Positions 34,361-41,413 of a stretch of DNA of 64,000 bases are shown in pieces; positions within the stretch are counted from its first letter, which is position 1; each line of letters starts with the position of its first letter. The translations under genes and the position numbers were made by a program. This DNA is from Lachnospiraceae bacterium (GTDB lineage Bacteria; Bacillota; Clostridia; Lachnospirales; Lachnospiraceae), in the NCBI GenBank assembly GCA_029053015.1, contig JAIDHX010000052.1, positions 1 to 64,000 on the forward strand, in the 5' to 3' direction. The notes beneath the pieces were generated by a model. The model saw nothing but the letters and a program-made list of their open reading frames with translations. It was not told the origin of the DNA and did not search any database.

Positions 34361-35062
34361 TTACTTAAAAGAGGAAAACTCAAATTTTTCCCGTAAGTTT
34401 AAAGCATCTTTGAAGTCAAATACGGACTCTGTCATTTTGCTGAAACAGCCAATCAAAAAACCATTGACAAAAGCACATATAATGGTACCCGGTTTAACGC
34501 CTTCAAAATGCCATAAACCGAAAAAAGCAAATGATAACGTAATTCCTACAAGACAGCTGACACAATCGTAGACTGTTTTTATAATATTGATATCTTTTCC
34601 TGACTTAGCAGAAATCTCTTTCACAAACAACTCATATACTTCCGGAGAAATATAAGTGTGAAACAGCAAAGAAACACCAAACGCACAAAACACCATTCCG
34701 ATAAGATAATAAATAATTCGTCCCACCATCCCAATCAGAGGCAGTATATCGACAAATCTGATAGCGATATCTAAAGTGAATCCGTATATTACTGCCGTGA
34801 CAAAAGAAAACAAATATATCGGTTTAAACTTACGCAAAGATATAGACATTATGACGAGCAATACCGCCTGCAGAGAGTATTCCGCCATTCCGAATGAAAA
34901 TGCAGGAACATATTGTGATATTTTCAGGTGCAGCAGATATGCAGGAGCCACTACCATTGACAAACCAAAGTCTGCCCGCTTCATCATTGCCGTGCCCAGA
35001 GCTAACACAATAATTCCTAAAATGTATGCCACTTCACTAAAAAATACTTTTTTCGTTTTCAT
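34361..35062 (-). CDS. YczE/YitT-like membrane protein
   Basis: The 233-residue integral protein has five to six membrane helices. The N-terminal sequence LGTAMMKRADFGLSMVVAPAYLL has the G-x-x-L-x-x-x-A-x-x-G-x-S pattern of YczE/YitT-like proteins (DUF6198 group). A cytosolic loop holds SAKSGKDINIIKTVYDCVSC. Function is unknown; YczE of Bacillus is linked to surfactin production. It is divergent from the MATE gene with its own promoter at 35087-35114. Confidence 0.7.
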   Translation of the reverse strand: MKTKKVFFSEVAYILGIIVLALGTAMMKRADFGLSMVVAPAYLLHLKISQYVPAFSFGMAEYSLQAVLLVIMSISLRKFKPIYLFSFVTAVIYGFTLDIAIRFVDILPLIGMVGRIIYYLIGMVFCAFGVSLLFHTYISPEVYELFVKEISAKSGKDINIIKTVYDCVSCLVGITLSFAFFGLWHFEGVKPGTIICAFVNGFLIGCFSKMTESVFDFKDALNLREKFEFSSFK

Positions 35063-35086
35063 AAATATACCTTTCTACTCAATAAC

Positions 35087-35114
35087 AGTATATACCAATA
35101 TTTATCTTAGTCAA
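35087..35114 (-). promoter_or_regulatory. Promoter of the YczE-like gene
   Basis: On the minus strand TTGACT (35109-35114), a 16-base spacer and TATACT (35087-35092), about 25 bases before the start codon. Confidence 0.6.
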
Positions 35115-35129
35115 GAAAACCGACATTAC

Positions 35130-35171
35130 TTGACAAGTTAAGGGCATTAACATACAGTAATGTTAATGCCC
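35130..35171 (+). promoter_or_regulatory. MATE promoter with overlapping palindromic operator
   Basis: TTGACA (35130-35135) with a 17-base spacer leads to TACAGT (35153-35158). A perfect 12-bp inverted repeat GGGCATTAACAT-6-ATGTTAATGCCC (35142-35171) covers the spacer and -10, the usual place for a repressor site. No U-run follows it, so it is not a typical terminator. Confidence 0.55.
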
Positions 35172-35220
35172 GGCATACGCTGCTTCTTAGATGTGCTGCA
35201 TGAAATGGAGGAGATTTGAC

Positions 35221-36606
35221 ATGAAAACGGATCATACTGAATTGTTTACATCAGCGCCCGTCCCCAAAGCTGTTCTTGCGCTAGTCGTACCCACCGTAAT
35301 CAGCCAGCTCATCACTGTTGTCTACAACATGGCGGATACTTTTTTCATCGGGCAGCTGGGCGATTCCAATCAGGTAGCGGCGGCTTCTCTTGCCCTGCCG
35401 CTGTTTTTGCTGACCACCGGAATGGCAAACCTCTTTGGCATCGGCGGGGCAAGTCTGGTCTCCCGCTGCCTTGGAAGCGGCGATGAAGAAAAAGCACGGA
35501 AAACCTCTGCTTTCTGCATCTGGTCGGCTGCTCTTGCCGCTTTCTTTTACGGTCTTATCATGCTATTGTTTAAGCCTTATATCCTGCCCGCTGTGGGTAC
35601 AGACCAGAACACCTACGGCTTCTGCTATCAGTACTTGTTTTGGACAATCACCATCGGTGCAGTTCCCACGGTGTTAAATGCAGCGCTCTCCCATCTCGTC
35701 CGCGCGGAGGGATATTCTGCGCAGGCCAGCTTCGGAGTTGCTCTGGGCGGTGGGCTGAACATTATTCTGGACCCGGTCTTTATCTATGGATTCAAAATGG
35801 AAATTGAAGGCGCGGCTGTGGCAACCATGCTCTCCAATCTGATTGCCATGCTGTATTTTATCGCACTGATTCTGAAAAAACGGAAAACACTCCACATCAC
35901 TTTTGACCCCCGCTGTTACACCCTTGGCAGCCATATTCCTGCAGAGGTACTGCTGGTGGGGCTGCCAAGCTGTGCAATGAATCTGATGGGCGTTTTTTCC
36001 AACATCATGATGAACCGGCTGATGGTCTCCTACTGTAACGAGGCAGTGGCTGGCATCGGCATTGCAAAAAAGATAGATATGCTGGCCTTTGCGCTGGCTA
36101 ACGGACTCTCCCAAGGCGTCCTGCCTCTGATCGGCTATAATTATTCAGCAAAGAATTTCAAGCGGATGCGCTCCGCTATCAAAATGACACTGATCCTATG
36201 CCTGTCTGTGACCCTTGTGGCGGCTGCACTGCTGTTTACCTGTGCGACCCCCATTGTAAAGGCTTTTATTGACGACGCAGAAACCGTCCGTTATGGCAGT
36301 GTATTCCAGCGGATCATCTGCATCACCGGCCCTTTCACGGCAATCACTATGGTAATCATCACAATCTTTCAGTCTGTCGGGCAAAAACTGAAACCCCTGA
36401 TTCTCTCCATGCTGCGCAAGGGCGGTCTGGATGTGCCCTTCATGTTTCTGATGAACGCGCTGGCAGGCGTAAACGGCATTGCCTGGGCAACGCCTATGGC
36501 GGACTGCTGTGCAATGCTGACAGGGATTATTCTGTTTGTTCCATTCTGGAAAAAGCTGCGTCTTGCGGAAAATGAATTTTCTGAAAAACCGCAATTCATA
36601 TTATAG
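35221..36606 (+). CDS. MATE family efflux transporter
   Basis: The 461-residue protein has twelve membrane helices in two halves. It matches the MATE/NorM-type multidrug exporters, which expel cationic drugs using Na+ or H+. Family features are MADTFFIGQLGDSNQVAAASLALPL (read in parts, residues about 36-60) and the second-half equivalents GIGIAKKIDMLAFALANGLSQGVLPLIGYNY. ATG at 35221 follows GGAGGAG by seven bases. The promoter overlaps a palindromic operator, so it is probably repressed until a ligand appears. Its end overlaps the convergent CPBP gene by 11 bases. Confidence 0.93.
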   Translation: MKTDHTELFTSAPVPKAVLALVVPTVISQLITVVYNMADTFFIGQLGDSNQVAAASLALPLFLLTTGMANLFGIGGASLVSRCLGSGDEEKARKTSAFCIWSAALAAFFYGLIMLLFKPYILPAVGTDQNTYGFCYQYLFWTITIGAVPTVLNAALSHLVRAEGYSAQASFGVALGGGLNIILDPVFIYGFKMEIEGAAVATMLSNLIAMLYFIALILKKRKTLHITFDPRCYTLGSHIPAEVLLVGLPSCAMNLMGVFSNIMMNRLMVSYCNEAVAGIGIAKKIDMLAFALANGLSQGVLPLIGYNYSAKNFKRMRSAIKMTLILCLSVTLVAAALLFTCATPIVKAFIDDAETVRYGSVFQRIICITGPFTAITMVIITIFQSVGQKLKPLILSMLRKGGLDVPFMFLMNALAGVNGIAWATPMADCCAMLTGIILFVPFWKKLRLAENEFSEKPQFIL

Positions 36607-37201
36607 AAAACATTGCGATAACAGAAGCGAATATATTTGACAAAGCATGTATAAACCAACTGGGTAAAATAGAGCCATTCGCTTTCTTTTCATTTACATA
36701 GCCCATGGCAAATGCAATTGCTCCTGTAAATAATATAACAATGATTGCTTTCACAATCCCAACCAGACTGAAAAACATGATTCCATGCAATAATCCGAAT
36801 ATCATACTTTGCACTAGATTTGCAATACGATAACCCACTTTATTCGATAGTCTCTTTAATAAAAATCCCCTGAAAAATATTTCTTCCGGTAATGAGGTAT
36901 TGAAAACAGCATATATGAGTGCCGGCAATAATGCGCTTATCCCCAATCCTTTAAATTCAGATGTCGCTGTTTCAATATCTTTTATGATATAAATTGTGTA
37001 AACAGAAACAGGTATAAACAGCAAAGCTATTACCAATGTACTTATCCATGCTGCTTTCTGATTCTCTTTTTCTATTCCTTTTATTCCAATCCATTTTATA
37101 AATTTTTCTTTTTTCCTTGCCGTTACCAGCCACCAAATAAAAGGCACTAAACCAATTAAAACAATTTCAACAATACTGCTTATTATTTTATTTACTAACA
37201 T
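36596..37201 (-). CDS. CPBP family intramembrane metalloprotease
   Basis: The 201-residue protein has six to seven membrane helices with the three CPBP (CAAX/Abi) motifs: EEIFFRGFLL (Glu-Glu-x3-Arg), FGLLHGIMF and SWFIHALSNI. These residues bind zinc in the Rce1-like fold. Members serve in bacteriocin self-immunity or membrane protein processing; no bacteriocin gene is nearby, so the role is open. It follows the phosphoesterase gene by 17 bases. Confidence 0.85.
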   Translation of the reverse strand: MLVNKIISSIVEIVLIGLVPFIWWLVTARKKEKFIKWIGIKGIEKENQKAAWISTLVIALLFIPVSVYTIYIIKDIETATSEFKGLGISALLPALIYAVFNTSLPEEIFFRGFLLKRLSNKVGYRIANLVQSMIFGLLHGIMFFSLVGIVKAIIVILFTGAIAFAMGYVNEKKANGSILPSWFIHALSNIFASVIAMFSII

Positions 37202-37218
37202 ATAAATAACATCTCCCT

Positions 37219-38079
37219 CTATCCGCGGGAACGATCCACCTCGATGACCAAAAGCTCTGCCGGATTCAGCACCCTGACTTTCGGGCTGTGCGTCCCAATC
37301 CCCCGGCCCAGCGCCATATGGGAGCTTCCTTCCGTGTACAGCCCTCCGTCATATTTGGGAAAAAGGCGGAGCGCCGGTGAGATAAGACCACCTAAGAAGG
37401 GAACCCGCACAATGCCGCCATGTACATGTCCGGACAGTACAAGGTCTGCTCCCCATTTTGCGTACTCCGGAAAATAATCGGGGTTATGTGCCAGAAGTAC
37501 GGTATAGCAGCCTTCGTCCTTTTTCCCCAAGAGTTCATCCAGATGGGTATCCGGCATGTCCTTTTTTGTAAAATGCTGAAAATAGGCATGATCCAGTTCC
37601 AGCCCGTAGATGGCAAGACCTCTGTCCGGCAGCGTGACATGAGCGTTGCGAAGCGGCTCTATTCCCGCTTCCTGCAGTCCTTTTGCAAACCGCTCGCCCA
37701 TATCCCCGTATGTCGCCTTGCCCAATGTAATCTTCTGCTCATGGTTTCCATATGCATAATAAACCGGATACTTGTCCCGAAGTACCTTTAAAAAACGTAA
37801 TGTATGGTCGAATTTTTCTTTTTTAAAAGCCGTTACCATATCGCCGGCAATCATAATCATATCGGGAGCCTCTTTGTCAATCGCCGCAAGAAGCTCGCTG
37901 TTTTCCCGCCCGTACCGGTAGTTGTGCAAATCTGACAGCATGACCATTCTGACAGGCTTCTTGATTTTTTCAGAGGAAAACCGATAATGCCGCACGACAA
38001 AACGATGGGTATCATATAAGATAATCCACACACCAATTACCACAAGTATAAAAAGAACCGTACAAATGACTTCCAACAT
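37219..38079 (-). CDS. Membrane-anchored metallophosphoesterase (YkuE/YaeI-like)
   Basis: The 286-residue protein has one N-terminal membrane helix (about 3-22) and a calcineurin-like fold. Metal-binding motifs are MLSDLHNY (D-x-H), MIAGDMVT (G-D), YAYGNHEQ (G-N-H-E) and LSGHVHGG (G-H-x-H). Relatives cleave phosphodiesters or UDP-diacylglucosamine-type lipids; the substrate is not evident. Length normal. Confidence 0.9.
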   Translation of the reverse strand: MLEVICTVLFILVVIGVWIILYDTHRFVVRHYRFSSEKIKKPVRMVMLSDLHNYRYGRENSELLAAIDKEAPDMIMIAGDMVTAFKKEKFDHTLRFLKVLRDKYPVYYAYGNHEQKITLGKATYGDMGERFAKGLQEAGIEPLRNAHVTLPDRGLAIYGLELDHAYFQHFTKKDMPDTHLDELLGKKDEGCYTVLLAHNPDYFPEYAKWGADLVLSGHVHGGIVRVPFLGGLISPALRLFPKYDGGLYTEGSSHMALGRGIGTHSPKVRVLNPAELLVIEVDRSRG

Positions 38080-38178
38080 TCTGTCTCTCCTGTCCCAACC
38101 GCGCTTACGCCGGTCGTTTTACCATTATAACAGGCGGCAATATACTTGCGCAACCATTTCATTTGTACGGTTAAGCTT

Positions 38179-38400
38179 TCATCCTTCCATATCGTCAGCG
38201 TCATATTCCAGAATATCGCCCGGCTGGCAGTTTAACGCATCGCAGATTGCCGCAAGCGTTGAGAAGCGAATTGCGCTGATTTTACCGGTTTTCATCTTCG
38301 AGAGATTCACATTGGAAACTCCCACCTTTTCCGAAAGCTCCTTTAAGCTTATTTTCCTGTCCGCCATCACTCTGTCAAGGCGAAGTATAATCTTTCCCAT
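38179..38400 (-). CDS. XRE family regulator (YozG-like)
   Basis: The 73-residue protein is a single Cro/CI helix-turn-helix: LKELSEKVGVSNVNLSKMKTG (read in parts) followed by IRFSTLAAICDALNCQPGDILEY. The ATG at 38400 follows GAGG. It starts 9 bases after the DUF2975 gene, a pairing seen very often in Firmicutes. It likely represses its own operon through the repeats at 39044-39118. Confidence 0.92.
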   Translation of the reverse strand: MGKIILRLDRVMADRKISLKELSEKVGVSNVNLSKMKTGKISAIRFSTLAAICDALNCQPGDILEYDADDMEG

Positions 38401-38408
38401 CCTGTACC

Positions 38409-39011
38409 TCACAATGTTTCATCTGACTCCCGCTGCAGTTCCTCTCCATAGCGGAACACATAGGAAAGCAGGAAAAGAACGCAGGCCGTTACAATAAAGT
38501 TTAAGTCTATAACATAATTAAGGCGATAGCCTGTAATGGCGCTTTCCGCAAAAAATGCAGTCAAGTCATATGCCTTTATTTCAGCAATCATCGTGATACA
38601 CCCGCCGCCCCGAACTATCGCTCCGCCAATCAAAACAACCCACGCAAGCTTTTTTATTATTTGGGAAATGCCTTTATCAAAAGGTCTGCCCTCTTTCATC
38701 GGTTCAAGCACCTTGCGGATGATTCCGATTGCATAAACACAGATTGCAATCGATATGGCAACAAAAACAAGGCTTACGGCAAGACCTGTTTTCAGTGCTG
38801 ATTCATTCAGCAGCGGAGAATCATCTTTTAGGATTAATCTTAGCTGTCCCAGTGAAACAATATTCATACTGGGAGTCATTTCCTTTTCAAACAATAGCGC
38901 CAGCGCCATAACGATAAGATAGATTATACCACATACAATGGCAACTCCTTGCAGAATTTTTAAAATTCTGTCAATTACAACTGCAGTTTTTTTCATTTTT
39001 GCATTTTCCAT
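38409..39011 (-). CDS. DUF2975 membrane protein
   Basis: The 200-residue protein has four membrane helices (about 15-38, 75-98, 120-142 and 165-188) and the family signature GRPFDKGISQIIKKLAWVVL. Function is unknown. The family is nearly always next to a small XRE regulator, as here, which suggests a two-gene sensor-regulator unit. AGGAGG precedes the ATG. Confidence 0.88.
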   Translation of the reverse strand: MENAKMKKTAVVIDRILKILQGVAIVCGIIYLIVMALALLFEKEMTPSMNIVSLGQLRLILKDDSPLLNESALKTGLAVSLVFVAISIAICVYAIGIIRKVLEPMKEGRPFDKGISQIIKKLAWVVLIGGAIVRGGGCITMIAEIKAYDLTAFFAESAITGYRLNYVIDLNFIVTACVLFLLSYVFRYGEELQRESDETL

Positions 39012-39043
39012 ATGTACCTCCTGTTTTCGAAAAGCGTATATTA

Positions 39044-39118
39044 ATTAATGTTTATCATTAATCTTATTATACACAAAAATCTCTTGCTGTCAACATAAAA
39101 TTAACGTTTATCATTAAT
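39044..39118 (-). promoter_or_regulatory. Promoter with two flanking operators of the DUF2975-XRE pair
   Basis: On the minus strand TTGACA (39088-39093), a 16-base spacer and TATAAT (39066-39071) form a near-consensus promoter. A 19-bp palindrome ATTAATG-ATAAA-CATTAAT lies just after the -10 (39044-39062). A copy with one mismatch lies just before the -35 (39100-39118). This symmetric arrangement suits binding by an XRE dimer at both sites. Confidence 0.75.
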
Positions 39119-39139
39119 TTTTTAACGTATAGCGAACAA

Positions 39140-39169
39140 AGCGGGCAGACTTCAAACGGTCTGCCCGCT
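39140..39169. terminator. Terminator after the dacA-like gene
   Basis: An 11-bp perfect stem AGCGGGCAGAC with GTCTGCCCGCT and an 8-base loop lies 26 bases after the stop. The U-run is short. Confidence 0.6.
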
Positions 39170-39194
39170 CCAGCTTTCCGCAGTGCCTGACTGT

Positions 39195-40373
39195 TTACAG
39201 CAGAAAACGGCCGAATATCTTCATCAGATAATCCTTATAAACCGCTTTCTCCACGCTCTCCCCATACAGTATCGGCACTTTGCCGATGACAAGGCCATTC
39301 AGGAAATATACTGCTTCTCCTGCTGCATTCCCTTCCAGCACCGGCGCTTTTACCGATTCCGGCAGACTCAGTTCCTTTTGCACCTGACTGAAATCATTGC
39401 CTTCAATATCGAGATACCTAAATTCCCCTGCGTATACCAAGGGAACCTGTTCTGCCACGCCTCCCTCAATGGAAAGATTCGGCAGTGCATCTTTGTTTTC
39501 GTCTACATAGATATGACTTACATTGAAGCCATAGTTCAGCAGTGTCGCTGCTTCCTGAAACCGCGTCTGCGGATCCGGCGCTCCCATGATGACGGCAATC
39601 AAATCGATGCCATCCCTGCTTGCCGTCGCGGAAATACAGTATTTTGCCTTATCCGTGGATCCTGTTTTTAAGCCGGTTGCCCACTCATACTGCTTTAACA
39701 GCTTGTTGGTGCTCGACAAGGTAAAGACACTGCTCCCCCTCGCCGTCACATGCGTGATATCCTCCATCCAAATCTGCGTATACCGGAAAACATCGGGATA
39801 TTTTGTCGTAAGCTCCCTTGACATAATGGCGACGTCCCGCGCTGTCGTATAGTGATTGTCGGAATCCGTCAGTCCACAGCAGTCTTCAAAGTGGGTATCT
39901 GTCATTCCCAGTTCTTTTGCTTTCTCGTTCATCATTTCCACAAAGGCGTCCTCGGAACCGGCTATGTATTCTGCCACCGCCACCGACGCATCATTGCCGG
40001 AGGCAACCGCAATACATTTCAGCAATGTGTCCAGCGTCTGCACCTCGCCCTCCTCCAGATACACCTGTGAGCCTCCCATGGATTTGGCGTAGGCGCTGAT
40101 GATAATTTCATCCTCCAGATTCGCTTTTCCTTCTTCCAGTTGTTCAAAGGCAATGAGCAGTGTCATAATTTTGGTAATGCTTGCCGGGCTCCTGCGCTCT
40201 GTGGCATTTTTTTCAAAAATAACCTGCCCGGTGGACGCTTCTATGACAATGGCTGATGGTGTAAGAAGCGGCACATCGGCTGCCGTCGCATATGCCCCGC
40301 TTTCCAGAAACAGAAGCAGCGCAAGCAGAAACACTGCGCCTCTTTTTAAAATTTTTACGTACAAAAGCCGCAC
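39195..40373 (-). CDS. D-alanyl-D-alanine carboxypeptidase (DacA/PBP5-like)
   Basis: This second carboxypeptidase paralogue has up to 392 residues. It has a signal peptide (about 8-30, ending near AYATA) and motifs SITK (in SPASITKIMTL), SGN (in VASGNDASVAVAEYI) and KTG (in GLKTGSTDKAKYC). It also has the C-terminal beta domain and an amphipathic end that anchors such enzymes. The assigned start is a GTG at 40373 placed only two or three bases after a GGGAA, and a TTG three codons later is an alternative. The 5' end lies inside a strong hairpin that seems to be the terminator of the upstream gene. Confidence 0.9.
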   Translation of the reverse strand: MRLLYVKILKRGAVFLLALLLFLESGAYATAADVPLLTPSAIVIEASTGQVIFEKNATERRSPASITKIMTLLIAFEQLEEGKANLEDEIIISAYAKSMGGSQVYLEEGEVQTLDTLLKCIAVASGNDASVAVAEYIAGSEDAFVEMMNEKAKELGMTDTHFEDCCGLTDSDNHYTTARDVAIMSRELTTKYPDVFRYTQIWMEDITHVTARGSSVFTLSSTNKLLKQYEWATGLKTGSTDKAKYCISATASRDGIDLIAVIMGAPDPQTRFQEAATLLNYGFNVSHIYVDENKDALPNLSIEGGVAEQVPLVYAGEFRYLDIEGNDFSQVQKELSLPESVKAPVLEGNAAGEAVYFLNGLVIGKVPILYGESVEKAVYKDYLMKIFGRFLL

Positions 40374-40413
40374 TTCCCTATCTTCTTTACTAAAAAGATA
40401 TGGAAATGCGGCT
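40366..40413 (-). terminator. Terminator hairpin overlapping the dacA-like start
   Basis: On the minus strand AGCCGCATTTCCATATCTT pairs with AAGATAGGGAAGTGCGGCT (three mismatches), followed by TTTTG. It ends the upstream membrane-protein transcript 24 bases past its stop and includes the first codons of the dacA-like gene. Confidence 0.6.
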
Positions 40414-40436
40414 CCGGATATGATTATGTCCCTGAT

Positions 40437-41024
40437 TTATCTTGCACGAAAGCTTTTATAACGCTCCACAATCGCTTCTCTCGGCTTGCTTAAATCCACC
40501 TTAAATGCCTTTAAAAGCTGAATAATATAATCCACCAGCACAATCAGCAGAATCACGGAGATTATGCGGATACCGATTTCGGGTGATATCCTGTCAATGA
40601 AACTGTAAATCTTTGCATGTAAGAAGCAGACGATTCCCAGACCGTAAAATCCCCATGCAATCGTGCTCTCCAGGCAGATGATTCCCTTATAGTTAAAAGG
40701 CTTGTCGTTGTAGTCCCACCACAACTCGCCGAAAAGGCGTATCATCAGCTTGCCAACCAGAAATTCAAAGGTAGTCGCCAAAAACGCTGCCACAAAATAC
40801 AAAAGCACATATTGTTTTCTGAGCGGGCATAAAACCAAATATCCAATCACAGCGCCAAAGCCATAAATCGGACAAAAGGGACTTTTGGCAAATCCGCGGT
40901 TCGTAATCTTATGATTACAAAAAGACATATATATCGATTCCACAAGCCAGCCCAGCATACTGTAAATCACAAAAGCTGCCACAAGATGATACAAGTCTGT
41001 TCCAAACATCTTTATTTCCCACAT
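40437..41024 (-). CDS. PF06541-type putative ABC transporter membrane protein
   Basis: The 195-residue protein has four to five membrane helices. It shows the family motif LGWLVESIYMSFCNHKITNRGFAKSPFCPIYGFGA (read in parts, about 25-58), typical of PF06541 proteins once called ABC-transporter type IV. No ATPase is next to it. Function unknown. ATG at 41024 follows AGGAGAAAG; an ATG five codons upstream overlaps that site. Confidence 0.75.
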   Translation of the reverse strand: MWEIKMFGTDLYHLVAAFVIYSMLGWLVESIYMSFCNHKITNRGFAKSPFCPIYGFGAVIGYLVLCPLRKQYVLLYFVAAFLATTFEFLVGKLMIRLFGELWWDYNDKPFNYKGIICLESTIAWGFYGLGIVCFLHAKIYSFIDRISPEIGIRIISVILLIVLVDYIIQLLKAFKVDLSKPREAIVERYKSFRAR

Positions 41025-41079
41025 AATCTTTCTCCTCATAAAACAGAAGTCCCGGATTATCCACCCAGGACTTTGCTGA

Positions 41080-41256
41080 TTAGTTATATTTACGTTTTCT
41101 TGCTGCTTCAGATTTCTTTTTACGTCTTACACTGGGCTTTTCGTAATGCTCTCTTTTGCGGATTTCCTGCTGGATACCTGCTTTCGCACAGCTTCTTTTG
41201 AAACGACGTAAAGCGCTATCTAAAGTCTCGTTCTCTTTTACGATGACGTTTGACAT
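41080..41256 (-). CDS. rpsU: 30S ribosomal protein S21
   Basis: The 58-residue protein starts [20 protein letters not shown] and continues with the basic helix [23 protein letters not shown], typical of S21. It takes part in initiation at the 30S platform. GGGAGG and AGGTG precede the ATG; an in-frame start 12 codons upstream is rejected. A strong promoter lies at 41340-41367. Confidence 0.97.
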   Translation of the reverse strand: MSNVIVKENETLDSALRRFKRSCAKAGIQQEIRKREHYEKPSVRRKKKSEAARKRKYN

Positions 41257-41339
41257 TGTTACACCTGACCTCCCTTCAGTCCCTTCAAGCAACTCGACTG
41301 ATGCGGGTTAATATATGTACATCTACATGCACAAGAATC

Positions 41340-41367
41340 ATTATATCATAAAATCGCTTGTCGTCAA
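41340..41367 (-). promoter_or_regulatory. Promoter of rpsU
   Basis: On the minus strand TTGACG (41362-41367), a 16-base spacer and TATAAT (41340-41345), giving a leader of about 75 bases. Confidence 0.75.
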
Positions 41368-41413
41368 CTATTTTTTTCATTTTACGAGTAAAATTTTTAC
41401 AATTCTCCTGCTC

